From: Treponema pectinovorum
Lineage (GTDB): Bacteria; Spirochaetota; Spirochaetia; Treponematales; Treponemataceae
Assembly: GCF_900497595.1 (NCBI RefSeq)
Contig: NZ_UFQO01000002.1
Coordinates: 62,001 to 126,000, forward strand
Reading direction: 5' to 3'
Length of the DNA stretch: 64,000 bases
Part shown: one piece after another, positions 26,184 through 35,203 of the stretch
Layout: the number at the start of each line of letters is the position of its first letter
Numbering within the stretch: the first letter of the stretch is position 1
The notes under the pieces: model-generated
The model's database searches: none
What the model saw: only the letters and a program-made list of their open reading frames with translations
Told to the model about the DNA's origin: nothing
Position numbers and translations under genes: made by a program

Positions 26184-27731
26184 ATGCTTAAAGGATTAAA
26201 AAGGTTTTCGCGTGGTGGAATTTTTCGCCTTGTTGTAACTTTTATTTCATTTGGGATTCAGATTTTTTGGCTTTGGTCTCTAAGCCATCGTCTTGAACAA
26301 TATTCAACACTTATCGCAGTTTCTACAGACATACTTGTTGCAATGCTAATAATTCACGTTTACAACAAACAAAATTACAGCATTTCGCTAAAAGTTCCTT
26401 GGATAATTTTAATTTTAGTTTTTCCGATTATAGGAATAAGCCTATATTTTTTAAGCGAAAATAACCATCAGTCAAAAAAAGTAAGATTAAATACTCTCAA
26501 GACAAAACGAGAAGTAAAAAGATTTTTTCAATCTGACAGCTCAGTTATTAACGAAATTGAAAAATTAGACAAACGTGTTGCAAATCAATTTTTTTACCTT
26601 TCAAAAAACGAACACTTTCCAGCATTCATAAACACATACGCAAAATTTTACGGCAACACAACCGAATGTTTCTTAGAACAATTAAAAGCGCTTAGGTTGG
26701 CAAAAAAATTTATTTTTATTGAATATCACGCAATTGAAGATGCAAAAGCCTTTTCTCAAATGCTAAAAATTTTAGAGCAAAAAGTAAAAGACGCAGTTGA
26801 AGTAAGAATATTATACGATGATGTTGGAAGCATAGGTTTTATAAATCGAAAATTTACAGAAAAAATGGCAGCTTTAAACATACGCTGTAAGGATTTTAAT
26901 TCAGTTTCTCCGCTTATAAGCCTTTTTATGAACAATCGCGACCACAGAAAAATGATGATAATAGACGAAAAAGTTGCCTTTACAGGTGGCTATAACATAG
27001 CAGACGAATACTTTAACTACACAAGCCCTTACGGACACTGGAAAGATAGCGGTCTAAAAATACGAGGAACCGCCGTAAACACTTTTACTCAACTTTTTCT
27101 TGAAATGTGGAATTCTTCCGAAAAAAAAATTGAAAACCTATCTTCATACTTTGAAAATTCCAAATACAAAAATTCAAGTAGCGACGGATTTATTCAACCT
27201 TATGCGGACACACCTTTAGACAATTCTTACACAGGCGAAAACGTCTATTTGAATATAATAAAATGGGCAGAAAACTATGTTTACATAACAACACCGTATC
27301 TTATTTTGGGAGACGAAATGAAAAGAGAACTTTTTTTGGCAGCATTGCGTGGTGTTGATGTAAGAATTGTAACTCCTGGAATTCCTGATAAAAAGTTAAT
27401 TTATAAATTGACTCGCTCTTTTTACAGCGAATTAATTGCCGCAGGAATAAAAATATTCGAATACAGTCCAGGATTTATACACTCCAAACAGATGCTCGCA
27501 GACGACAGCCTTGCAGCAGTTGGAACGATAAATATGGATTTTAGAAGTTTTCATCACAATTTTGAAAACGGAGTTTTAATGTACAAAACAGGAGCAATTT
27601 CTTCGATTAAGGATGATTTTGATTCAATTTTTAAAGTTTCTGCAGATGTTTCAGAAAAATATAAAAAGAGAAAAAAACATTTTATGTCTTTTTCTGATAG
27701 GGTTTTAAGATTATTTTCAACTTTACTGTAA
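26184..27731 (+). CDS. cls: Cardiolipin synthase (phospholipase D family)
   Basis: 515 residues. Three hydrophobic N-terminal segments (about 12-85) anchor it in the inner membrane. Two phospholipase D HKD motifs follow: HRKMMIID at H254 and HSKQMLAD at H433, each followed by the Gly-Gly/Gly-Thr turn of the family. It joins two phosphatidylglycerol molecules, or uses a related donor, to make cardiolipin. The second motif's Asp is shifted in the usual way (HSK then DD). No Shine-Dalgarno is clear before the ATG. Confidence 0.94.
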   Translation: MLKGLKRFSRGGIFRLVVTFISFGIQIFWLWSLSHRLEQYSTLIAVSTDILVAMLIIHVYNKQNYSISLKVPWIILILVFPIIGISLYFLSENNHQSKKVRLNTLKTKREVKRFFQSDSSVINEIEKLDKRVANQFFYLSKNEHFPAFINTYAKFYGNTTECFLEQLKALRLAKKFIFIEYHAIEDAKAFSQMLKILEQKVKDAVEVRILYDDVGSIGFINRKFTEKMAALNIRCKDFNSVSPLISLFMNNRDHRKMMIIDEKVAFTGGYNIADEYFNYTSPYGHWKDSGLKIRGTAVNTFTQLFLEMWNSSEKKIENLSSYFENSKYKNSSSDGFIQPYADTPLDNSYTGENVYLNIIKWAENYVYITTPYLILGDEMKRELFLAALRGVDVRIVTPGIPDKKLIYKLTRSFYSELIAAGIKIFEYSPGFIHSKQMLADDSLAAVGTINMDFRSFHHNFENGVLMYKTGAISSIKDDFDSIFKVSADVSEKYKKRKKHFMSFSDRVLRLFSTLL

Positions 27732-27835
27732 ATCTTACTGCTATTAGGACTTATTACTATTTACAATTAATTTTTTTTACTTTATATTTTTGATTAAAGA
27801 GAATTAAAATAGATTTAATAAGGAGAAACAGTCTT

Positions 27836-28216
27836 ATGGAAATTAAATTCTTTAAATGTAAAAAGTGTGGAAAAGTTATTGCTCTTTTGAATTCCGCAAA
27901 CACACCAAGTGTTTGTTGTGGCGAAGAGATGAGCCTTTTAAAAGCAGGAGCAACAGATGGGGCAGTTGAAAAACATGTTCCTGTTGCAAGCGTAAGTGGA
28001 AACAAAGTTGAAGTAACAGTTGGTTCAGTTTTGCATCCTATGGAAGAAATACACTTTATAGAATGGATTGGTATTGTAGACAGCGAAGGCTTTAGAGTAA
28101 AAACTTTAAAAGCTGGCGAAGCACCAAAAGCAAGTTTTACTGTAGGTAACCCTGAAGAAAATTTTGAAGTTTACGCTTACTGTAATTTGCACGGACTTTG
28201 GTCTGCAAAAAAATAA
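27836..28216 (+). CDS. dfx: Desulfoferrodoxin (class I superoxide reductase)
   Basis: 126 residues, typical of two-iron desulfoferrodoxin. The N-terminal desulforedoxin domain has C8, C11, C27 and C28 for the rubredoxin-like centre I. The catalytic centre II has E45-K46-H47, H67, H73, C116 and H119 in the family order. It reduces superoxide to peroxide without making oxygen, as expected for an anaerobe. AAGGAGAAACAGTCTT precedes the ATG. It is followed, after a GC-rich repeat, by an FprA flavoprotein gene, giving an oxygen-defence pair. Confidence 0.97.
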   Translation: MEIKFFKCKKCGKVIALLNSANTPSVCCGEEMSLLKAGATDGAVEKHVPVASVSGNKVEVTVGSVLHPMEEIHFIEWIGIVDSEGFRVKTLKAGEAPKASFTVGNPEENFEVYAYCNLHGLWSAKK

Positions 28217-28345
28217 CGGGCTAGGATATGGAACCCCGCAGTTTGCAGATGGCAGCCAACGGCAAAACCTTATGGCTGCCATCTGCAAATGAAGCGAAGC
28301 GGAAGGGTGGAACATCCGACCCGAAGGGTAGCCCCAAAAAATTCT
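28217..28345. repeat. GC-rich repeat with a perfect 16-bp hairpin
   Basis: Between dfx and fprA. TTTGCAGATGGCAGCC (28242-28257) and GGCTGCCATCTGCAAA (28274-28289) are perfect reverse complements with a 16-base loop. The block begins GGGCTA and ends TAGCCCC, as if it had short terminal inverted repeats. There is no T-run directly after the hairpin, so it is not a typical terminator, although it could stabilise or stop the dfx transcript. Confidence 0.7.
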
Positions 28346-28467
28346 AAAAAAATCTCATTTCTTTCTCCACTCTTAAAAGTTTTATCATTTTTTTATTTTA
28401 AAAACATTTGAAGTAATCCTAGAATAAAGGTAAATTGATGTTAAAATAATACTATTGGAGATAAGGT

Positions 28468-29628
28468 ATGGAAATTTCAGATTCAATAAAATATGTGGGC
28501 GTTAGCGACAAAAAACATATAATGTTTGAAAGTCAGTTCGATTGCCCGAAAGGTATGTCATATAATTCTTACGTTATTTTGGACGAAAAAATTGCCGTTT
28601 TAGATAGCGTTGATGCGGATTTTGGTGACGAGTGGATTGCTAATTTAAAAGAAGTTTTAAAAGATAGAAAACCCGATTATTTAGTTGTGCATCACATGGA
28701 AATGGATCATTCAAGCAACATAATGAAATTCATTGAATGCTATCCTGAAGCAAAAATTGTAGCGTCTAAAGTTGCGTTTACAATGATGAAAAATATGTTT
28801 TTTACAGACTTTCCTGAAAAGCAGGTTGTTGTAGGAGAAGGCTCAAAGCTTGAACTTGGTAAACATTGCCTTAACTTTATTACCGCACAAAATGTTCACT
28901 GGCCAGAAGTAATAATGGGTTACGAAAGTTCTGAAAAAGTTATGTTTACGGCAGATGGTTTTGGAAAATTTGGTGCAATAGAAGAAGGCTCAAATGAAGA
29001 ATGGAAAGACGAAGCACGTCGCTATTATTTTGCAATCGTAGGAAAATTTGGTCAGTTTGTTCAGGCGGTTTTGAAAAAACTTCCTGCTTTTGAAATAAAA
29101 AAAATATGTTCACTCCACGGACCAGTTTTAGATTCTAATATAGGCGAATACGTAAAGTCTTATGATATTTGGTCTTCTTATGCGCCCGAAGAAGACGGAG
29201 TATTTATTGCTTATACTTCCGTATATAGAAATACAAAAAAAGCTGCAGAATTGTTGGCAAAAATTTTGCATGAAAAAGGATGCAAAAATGTTGTAATTGC
29301 AGACCTTGCAAGAGAAGATACCGCTCAAGCGATTGCGAATGCATTTAGATACAGCAAATTGGTTTTAGCTTCTACGACGTATTGCAATGGTGTTTTCCCA
29401 AAGATGAGAGAATTTATTGAACACCTTGCACACCGTAACTTCCAGAAAAGAATGGTTGCCTTTGTTGAAAACGGAACCTGGGCTCCATCTGCGGCAAAAA
29501 CAATGACAACACTTTTAGAGCCTTGCAAAGACCTTTCTATTTTGCCAGAAAAAGTTACAATCAAGATTACTATGACAGAAGAAAATAAAAAGCAATTAGA
29601 AAATCTTGCAACACAACTTTTGGCATAA
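28468..29628 (+). CDS. fprA: FprA-family A-type flavodiiron protein
   Basis: 386 residues: an N-terminal metallo-beta-lactamase diiron domain with the full ligand set H76-x-E78-x-D80, H144, D163 and H217, and a C-terminal flavodoxin domain starting IAYTSVYRNTKKAAELL (about residue 248). Flavodiiron proteins reduce oxygen to water, or nitric oxide to nitrous oxide, in the anaerobe cytoplasm, taking electrons from rubredoxin. No rubredoxin domain is fused and no rubredoxin gene is adjacent. TTGGAGATAAGGT precedes the ATG. Followed by a clear terminator. Confidence 0.96.
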   Translation: MEISDSIKYVGVSDKKHIMFESQFDCPKGMSYNSYVILDEKIAVLDSVDADFGDEWIANLKEVLKDRKPDYLVVHHMEMDHSSNIMKFIECYPEAKIVASKVAFTMMKNMFFTDFPEKQVVVGEGSKLELGKHCLNFITAQNVHWPEVIMGYESSEKVMFTADGFGKFGAIEEGSNEEWKDEARRYYFAIVGKFGQFVQAVLKKLPAFEIKKICSLHGPVLDSNIGEYVKSYDIWSSYAPEEDGVFIAYTSVYRNTKKAAELLAKILHEKGCKNVVIADLAREDTAQAIANAFRYSKLVLASTTYCNGVFPKMREFIEHLAHRNFQKRMVAFVENGTWAPSAAKTMTTLLEPCKDLSILPEKVTIKITMTEENKKQLENLATQLLA

Positions 29629-29718
29629 GATGGAACACGTTTTAGGGTAATCCGGAGAAATTTTGCGTAAATCTCCGCGACTTACGAAAAAAAATATTGC
29701 CGACTGCAATTAAATTAT

Positions 29719-29754
29719 AGGGCTGTCCAAAAATGAAGGGCAGTCCTTTTTTTT
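29719..29754 (+). terminator. Intrinsic terminator after fprA
   Basis: AGGGCTGTCC (29719-29728) pairs over 10 bp, with two G-T wobbles, with GGGCAGTCCT (29738-29747), followed by a run of T to 29754. Confidence 0.88.
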
Positions 29755-29791
29755 ATTTAAAGCACGCTAAAATACATGATACAATTTGCTT

Positions 29792-30595
29792 ATGAGAAAA
29801 ATAACTGTAATAACTGGCGCAAGTTCTGGAATAGGAAAAGAATTTGCAATTCAACTTTTTAACTTATACGAAAAACTTTCTGAACCAAGAGAAATATGGC
29901 TTTTAGCACGTTCAAAAGATGCCATGACAGAAATTTCAAAATCTCTTAGCGGAAATAACGGCAAAATCGTTGTAAAGGTTTTTGCAATAGATTTAGCAGG
30001 AAAACAAGGAGCTTTTGGCTTTAACGAAATTTTGCAAAAAGAAATGCAGGACTCTCCGCTTGAAATTGAACGGCTCATAAATAATGCTGGTTTTGGAACT
30101 TACGGTCCTTTTGAAGAAACTTCTACCGAACGAGAATTGTCGATGATAGATTTAAACTGCACTTCTTTGACTGGTATTTGCGGATTCAGCATAAAATTTA
30201 TGGCAAAAGATTCTTACATAATAAATGTTGCTTCTTTGGCCGCCTTTATGCCACTTGGAAATTTTGCAGTTTATGCAGCAACAAAAGCGTATGTGCTTTC
30301 GTTCACAGTCGCTTTAGCAGCAGAATTAAAACCAAAAGGAATAAAAGTTTGTGCACTTTGCCCCGGAAGCGTAAGCACAAATTTTGCAAACATCGCAAGC
30401 AATGGAAAACGAAAATTGGTCTGGCACGGAAAATCGCCAGAGAAAGTTGTGCGAGATTGTATAAAAAAATCTATTTCTGGCAAAAAAATAATAATCACCT
30501 TTGCAAAATGGAAAATTCTTGCCTTTTTAAGCCGTTTTATAGGCAAATTTACCGTAGCAAACTACACATTTAAATATTCTGAAAGACCTTATTAG
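29792..30595 (+). CDS. Short-chain dehydrogenase/reductase (SDR family)
   Basis: About 267 residues with the classical SDR layout: TGASSGIGKEFA cofactor loop at the N-terminus, INNAGFGTYG, catalytic-region NVASLAAFMPLGNFAVYAATKAY (Ser, then Tyr-x-x-x-Lys) and CPGSVSTNFAN. It reduces or oxidises an unknown carbonyl or alcohol with NAD(P)H. I chose the ATG at 29792; an in-frame TTG at 29786 is the only longer option and neither has a clear Shine-Dalgarno. Closest in style to the YqjQ/DltE-like subgroup, but the substrate is unknown. Confidence 0.9.
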   Translation: MRKITVITGASSGIGKEFAIQLFNLYEKLSEPREIWLLARSKDAMTEISKSLSGNNGKIVVKVFAIDLAGKQGAFGFNEILQKEMQDSPLEIERLINNAGFGTYGPFEETSTERELSMIDLNCTSLTGICGFSIKFMAKDSYIINVASLAAFMPLGNFAVYAATKAYVLSFTVALAAELKPKGIKVCALCPGSVSTNFANIASNGKRKLVWHGKSPEKVVRDCIKKSISGKKIIITFAKWKILAFLSRFIGKFTVANYTFKYSERPY

Positions 30596-30696
30596 AAAAA
30601 TCTTATACACTTAATCGCAAGAATCTACTAAAATCCTATAGAAACGCAGGAGAAGAGTTTTAGCCTAAAGTTTCTAATCTTATAGCTGGAGTACAA

Positions 30697-31122
30697 ATGC
30701 TTAAAATTTCTACAAAAGGACAGTATGCCTTGCTTTTAATGACGGACTTAGCCGACCAAGACCCAACAAAATATATTGCTCTAAAAATATTGAGCCACAG
30801 GCACAATTTAAGCCCAAAATATGCGGAACAGATTTTAATGCAACTCAGCAAGGCAGGGCTTGTAACAGGATTAAGAGGCAATAACGGCGGTTATAAACTT
30901 TCTAAAAGTCCTGAAGAATACACCGCTGGAGAAATTTTGCGCGCAATGGAAGGAGACTTAAATCCAAAAGGAAGCACAGAGGGAAAAACCGTATCAAATA
31001 TTGGGAACGACGCTTTTTGGCAAGGATTTGACAACGCCGTAAACAAATACGTCGACAGTATAACGCTTGAAAAAATCGCAAAGAAAAATCGAGAATTTAA
31101 TGGTTTTGATTATATAATTTAG
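30697..31122 (+). CDS. Rrf2 family transcriptional regulator (cysteine-free, CymR-like)
   Basis: 141 residues: the family N-terminus MLKISTKGQYALLLMTDLA, a winged helix with NLSPKYAEQILMQLSKAGLV and RGNNGGYKLSK, and a dimerisation helix. There is no cysteine anywhere, so it cannot carry the Fe-S cluster of IscR or NsrR. Cluster-free members such as CymR control sulfur amino acid genes. The next gene encodes a MetQ-type binding protein with an inverted repeat over its promoter, which suggests a methionine or cysteine regulator; this is an inference. GGAG precedes the ATG. Confidence 0.88.
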   Translation: MLKISTKGQYALLLMTDLADQDPTKYIALKILSHRHNLSPKYAEQILMQLSKAGLVTGLRGNNGGYKLSKSPEEYTAGEILRAMEGDLNPKGSTEGKTVSNIGNDAFWQGFDNAVNKYVDSITLEKIAKKNREFNGFDYII

Positions 31123-31139
31123 ATTTATAAAAAAAACTG

Positions 31140-31175
31140 TTGACTAAATATTTTCAACCTAGTATATCTATAGGT
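31140..31175 (+). promoter_or_regulatory. metQ promoter with overlapping operator-like inverted repeat
   Basis: TTGACT (31140-31145), a 17-base spacer and TATATC (31163-31168) form a good sigma70 promoter before metQ. ACCTA (31157-31161) and TAGGT (31171-31175) form an inverted repeat centred on the -10 box, a natural site for a repressor, perhaps the Rrf2 protein encoded just upstream. Confidence 0.55.
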
Positions 31176-31248
31176 AATTAAAAAGTTTGCCTTGCGAACT
31201 TATCTTATTACGCTGACTTTGTAAAATTAAGACAGCGAGGAGAAAAAT

Positions 31249-32028
31249 ATGAAAAAGATTTTAAGTCTTTCACTTGCATTTCTTGCAGCAGTTGCAGTAA
31301 ATGCACAGACCGTTCTTAAAGTTGGAGCAACTCCAGAACCTCACGCAGAAATTTTAAATCTTGTAAAAGACGATTTAAAAGCAAAGGGAATCGACTTGCA
31401 GGTTATAGAATTTACGGATTATGTAACGCCAAACGATGCTGTTGAATCTGGCGACATAGACGCAAACTATTTCCAGCACATTCCTTACCTCGATTCTTTT
31501 AATAAAGAAAGAGGATACCACCTTGTAAATGCGGCTGGAATTCACGTTGAGCCATTTGCAGTTTATTCTAACAAAATTAAGAATCTTAAAGACCTTAAGA
31601 AAAAGGCTACAGTTGCAATTCCAAATGACCCAACAAACGAGGCTCGTGCACTTCTTCTGTTGCAGGAAGCAGGTTTAATCACTTTAAAAGCTGGAGCAGG
31701 AATTGATGCAACTCCAATCGATATAAAAAATAATCCTTTAAAACTTAAATTTAAGGAAATCGAAGCCGCTTCTCTTCCGAGAGTTCTTAACGATGTGGAT
31801 GCAGCAGTTATCAACGGAAATTACGCTCTCCCGGCAGGGCTTTCTGCAAAGCGAGATGGGCTTTTTATTGAAGGCTCTTCATCGCCTTATGTAAATGTAA
31901 TTGCCGTTAAAGCTGGAAGCGAAAACAAACCTGCAATTCAAGAACTTATAAAAGCGCTCAAAAGCCAGAAAGTAAAGGATTTTATCTCCAAAAAATATCC
32001 AAACGGAGAAGTTGTTACTGTTTTCTAA
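31249..32028 (+). CDS. metQ: MetQ/NlpA family substrate-binding protein
   Basis: 259 residues with a signal peptide (MKKILSLSLAFLAAVAVNAQ) but no lipobox cysteine, so it looks periplasmic rather than lipid-anchored. The mature protein matches NlpA family features: LKVGATPEPHAEIL, FTDYVTPNDAVESGDIDANYFQHIPYL and VAIPNDPTNEARALLLLQ. It binds methionine or a related compound for a MetNI importer. No metN or metI is nearby, so partners must be elsewhere. AGGAGAAAAAT precedes the ATG. A terminator follows. Confidence 0.93.
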   Translation: MKKILSLSLAFLAAVAVNAQTVLKVGATPEPHAEILNLVKDDLKAKGIDLQVIEFTDYVTPNDAVESGDIDANYFQHIPYLDSFNKERGYHLVNAAGIHVEPFAVYSNKIKNLKDLKKKATVAIPNDPTNEARALLLLQEAGLITLKAGAGIDATPIDIKNNPLKLKFKEIEAASLPRVLNDVDAAVINGNYALPAGLSAKRDGLFIEGSSSPYVNVIAVKAGSENKPAIQELIKALKSQKVKDFISKKYPNGEVVTVF

Positions 32029-32109
32029 AAAATAAAAGGATGAAAATACGAGATTTTCCAAAATCATCCTTTATGAAAGCATTTAACTTGAATGTTATAG
32101 TAAATAAAA

Positions 32110-32154
32110 AACGCTGCCTGATTTAGTTTTTTAGGTAGCGTTTTTTGTTTTTTC
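32110..32154 (+). terminator. Intrinsic terminator after metQ
   Basis: AACGCTGCCT (32110-32119) pairs with AGGTAGCGTT (32133-32142) over 10 bp with one wobble, followed by a T-rich run. A weaker hairpin (AAAGGATGA/TCATCCTTT, about 32036-32075) precedes it. Confidence 0.82.
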
Positions 32155-32186
32155 TGTGAATAATTTTATTTTCTTTAAAGACGATA

Positions 32187-32882
32187 TTAAAATCCTGCTA
32201 AATCTTTTATCACTTCGCTAGCAATTAAAAGCCCGGCAACCGGAGGAACAAAAGAATTGCTGCCTGGCACTCTTTTTTCTGTTTCTTGATGGCGAATCGG
32301 AGTTTCTGTTGAATACAAACATTTTAATTTTTTTACACCACGCTTTTTTAATTCCGCTCTCATAACCCTTGCAAGCGGACAAACACTCGTGTTGTAAATA
32401 TCTGCAATTTTTAAGAGCGAAGGTTCAATTTTATTTCCTGCTCCCATGCAACTCATAACAGGAACCTCTGCCTTTTGCGCCTTTTGGATTATTTCTATCT
32501 TCCCTTTTACCGTATCTATGCAATCCACGACATAGTCGTAACAAGAAAAATCAAATTGAGCCGATGTTTCTGGCAAAAAAAAGACTTTATGCTTTACGAC
32601 TTTGCAGTCTGGGTTTATGTCTAAAATTCTTTGTTCTGCAACATCAACCTTGTTTTTGCCGACTGTTGAATGCAAAGCATAAATTTGACGGTTTATATTT
32701 GAAAAACACACTTTATCATCATCGACTATATCCAAAAATCCAATTCCTGCTCGTGCAAGTGCCTCCACAACATAACTGCCAACACCACCGATTCCAAATA
32801 CGATGACACGAGCATGCGAAAGTTTTTGCATTTTTTCTTTGCCAAAAATCAGTTGAGTTCTTTCAAAAAGTTCTTCGCTCAT
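32187..32882 (-). CDS. tcdA: tRNA threonylcarbamoyladenosine dehydratase (TcdA/CsdL), ThiF-like
   Basis: 231 residues with an E1-like adenylation fold: FGIGGVGSYVVEALARAGIG (glycine-rich ATP loop, about 29-48), DDDKVCFSNINRQ with the family's N-R-Q, and VDCIDTVKGKIE. The later SCMGAGNKIEPS and the DIYNTSVCPLARVMRAELKKRG block fit TcdA, which cyclises t6A in tRNA using ATP. The size matches. MoeB and ThiF are the alternatives, but the C-terminal pattern favours TcdA. It stands alone, convergent with metQ. Confidence 0.9.
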   Translation of the reverse strand: MSEELFERTQLIFGKEKMQKLSHARVIVFGIGGVGSYVVEALARAGIGFLDIVDDDKVCFSNINRQIYALHSTVGKNKVDVAEQRILDINPDCKVVKHKVFFLPETSAQFDFSCYDYVVDCIDTVKGKIEIIQKAQKAEVPVMSCMGAGNKIEPSLLKIADIYNTSVCPLARVMRAELKKRGVKKLKCLYSTETPIRHQETEKRVPGSNSFVPPVAGLLIASEVIKDLAGF

Positions 32883-32918
32883 AAAATGATTTTCGGCAAA
32901 TATATTCGACAGATAAAA

Positions 32919-35012
32919 TTAAGTTCTAAACAAATTTATTTCGTCGCCCATTTGCTTTATAGAATCCGCCATTTTTTTAGAAATCAGAGAAAGCGCAGAA
33001 CCTGTTTCATTTATCTTTTTTGCACCAACACCCATTTCCTGCATGCTATTTTTCATAAGAGATGAACTATTTTGCAAAAGTTGGATTTCTTTTAAAATTT
33101 GCGCATTGCCTTCGCTCATTTCTTTTGATGCCATGCGAACTTCTAGCGTGCTGTCATTCATAGCGTGCAGGGCCTCATTTATTTGCTGAGAACCTGTTGC
33201 CTGTTCTTCCATTGCAGAGCGAATCTGTCTTACAAGTTCATCTGTTTCTTGGATTTTTCCAGCAACGCTCATAAATGCATCGCTAGAATCGTGGCTTGCA
33301 TTTACAACTGTTTGAATTGATTCTTGAATTCCCTGCAACTGCTCGCCAATCGTTTTTGATTGAAGCGTTGAAGTTTCCGAAAGTTTTCGAATTTCATCAG
33401 CAACAACAGAAAAACCTTTTCCTGCCTCGCCCGCATGCGCCGCTTCTATTGCCGCATTCATAGCCAAAAGATTTGTCTGTTCTGCAATGGACGATATAAC
33501 GGCATTTGCTTCCTGCAAAGATTGCGATTGGTTTCGTATCAATTCAATTTTATCGTTTACATTTAACTGCAATTCTGAACCGCTTTTTGCACGATTTTGC
33601 AAATCTGCGAATGAAGCAGCCATCTTATCCATAGATTTATTTACAGAGTCGATATTTCCTATCATCTGCTCTACGGCGGCAGATGCCTGATTTACACCTG
33701 CAGTTTGATTTTCGACCATCTTTTCAAGCGAAGCAACATTGGATGCAATTTCGTTAACCGCACCTGCAGTTTCGTCTACACTGTCAACCTGATTGTTTAT
33801 CTGACCATGAACAGAATTTATATTTGCAAGAATTTGTGTGATTGAACTTGTTGCATCCTGCGTACTTGCGTTTAGGTCTTCTCCTGCTTGCGCAAGGTTT
33901 CCACTAACGCCTTTTAGACTGATAATCATCGCCTGCAATTTTTCTGTAAATTTATTAAAGCCCTTTATAACATCGCCAACTTCATCATTAGAGAAGTTTT
34001 TGATTCTTTTTGTAAGATCTGCGTGTCCTGTTGCGATTTCGTTTATGCTGTTTTTTACAAAAATAAGTGGACGACTAGTCATAATTACAACAAGCATTGT
34101 TAAAGCAAAACCTATAAGAATGACTATAACAGTAAGGATAATCGCTGTACGCGCAAGGGTATTTAAATCTGCAAAAAAATAATCGTAGGGTGCACTACAG
34201 AAAACCACCCAAGAACAATCTCCGCCAATTGGTCTGTAAACGCCACCCATTTTTTTATTGGTAAAAGTATCGACAAAGATACCACTGCCAGTTTTTCCAG
34301 AGCAGGCCTCATTTAAGAATTTATACATGCTGGAATTTTTATCTATTTCATTTATGCTATTTCCGTTTGCAGTTCTGTTTCCGTTTGCATTACTAATAAG
34401 GGTTTTTGTTTCAATATCTAAAATATAAGGGTGATATCCATCACCTATATCTATTTTTTTTACAGTTTCTTCCAACATATCCCCAAGAACAACAGAAACT
34501 ATTACCCCAATTATTTTATTATCATAATCGTAAACAGGAACTGAATAAAACATTAAACTCTGTCCCTTTCTCACGGTATCTATAACCTGAGGCTTAGAAA
34601 CATAGCGTTTGCCTGTGATGGGAATTTTAAAGTAATCAGAATTAGGGCGACTTATTCGCTGTCCGTCAGAAATTATTGTATTTCCTTCCTTATCGATAAA
34701 AATAATATTTTCATAACGATTTGGGAATTTCCTGGCAATATCACGCAATGCTTCACATTTTTCTTCTAAACTTGCCTTATTTGAATTAAAAATATGCAGA
34801 GCCGCTAAATTTTCTAATAGCTTAAATTCGGAATCGTTATTGTTGCGTATTATATTTACAACATTTGAAGTAATTTCTACCATATGATTTTTAACAGACT
34901 TTTTTAAGGCTCTTTGGGAAATCATAAACATTCCCACTCCAATAGAAAGACCAGAAAACAAAATCAACCCTATAACCAAAATGCCAAGTTTTACTTTTAT
35001 AGTAACCTTCAT
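32919..35012 (-). CDS. Methyl-accepting chemotaxis protein with dCache-type sensor
   Basis: 697 residues: first helix about 9-31, a periplasmic double-Cache-like domain (about 35-285, with SDGQRISRPNSDYFK and FYSVPVYDYDNKIIGV), second helix about 288-311, HAMP about 312-365, and a signalling domain whose hairpin tip EQTNLLAMNAAIEAAHAGEA is canonical. It senses small ligands outside the inner membrane and signals to CheA. The ligand cannot be read; dCache sensors often bind amino acids. It has its own transcription unit, divergent from the riboflavin operon. The final residues lack the NWETF-type CheR-binding tail. Confidence 0.95.
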   Translation of the reverse strand: MKVTIKVKLGILVIGLILFSGLSIGVGMFMISQRALKKSVKNHMVEITSNVVNIIRNNNDSEFKLLENLAALHIFNSNKASLEEKCEALRDIARKFPNRYENIIFIDKEGNTIISDGQRISRPNSDYFKIPITGKRYVSKPQVIDTVRKGQSLMFYSVPVYDYDNKIIGVIVSVVLGDMLEETVKKIDIGDGYHPYILDIETKTLISNANGNRTANGNSINEIDKNSSMYKFLNEACSGKTGSGIFVDTFTNKKMGGVYRPIGGDCSWVVFCSAPYDYFFADLNTLARTAIILTVIVILIGFALTMLVVIMTSRPLIFVKNSINEIATGHADLTKRIKNFSNDEVGDVIKGFNKFTEKLQAMIISLKGVSGNLAQAGEDLNASTQDATSSITQILANINSVHGQINNQVDSVDETAGAVNEIASNVASLEKMVENQTAGVNQASAAVEQMIGNIDSVNKSMDKMAASFADLQNRAKSGSELQLNVNDKIELIRNQSQSLQEANAVISSIAEQTNLLAMNAAIEAAHAGEAGKGFSVVADEIRKLSETSTLQSKTIGEQLQGIQESIQTVVNASHDSSDAFMSVAGKIQETDELVRQIRSAMEEQATGSQQINEALHAMNDSTLEVRMASKEMSEGNAQILKEIQLLQNSSSLMKNSMQEMGVGAKKINETGSALSLISKKMADSIKQMGDEINLFRT

Positions 35013-35203
35013 AATTTACAGACCCCTTATACTAGCGTTACGAGAAATTTGTCGACAAAAATATTATTTTTATGCCAAGAATTTTAATTTAGTTAGAGAG
35101 AATACATCTATATGCTTAATGCATACTTAATTTTTTATAAATTTCTTTTTATATAACAAGAAATCCTATTGCAAGTAAAAATAGTTTGATATAAAACTAT
35201 TTT

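Noticed and set aside
35030-35203. Possible FMN riboswitch before ribD
   Set aside because: The conserved RFN core with its AGGG-CAGGGTG-type segments is absent; the region is simple AT-rich leader.
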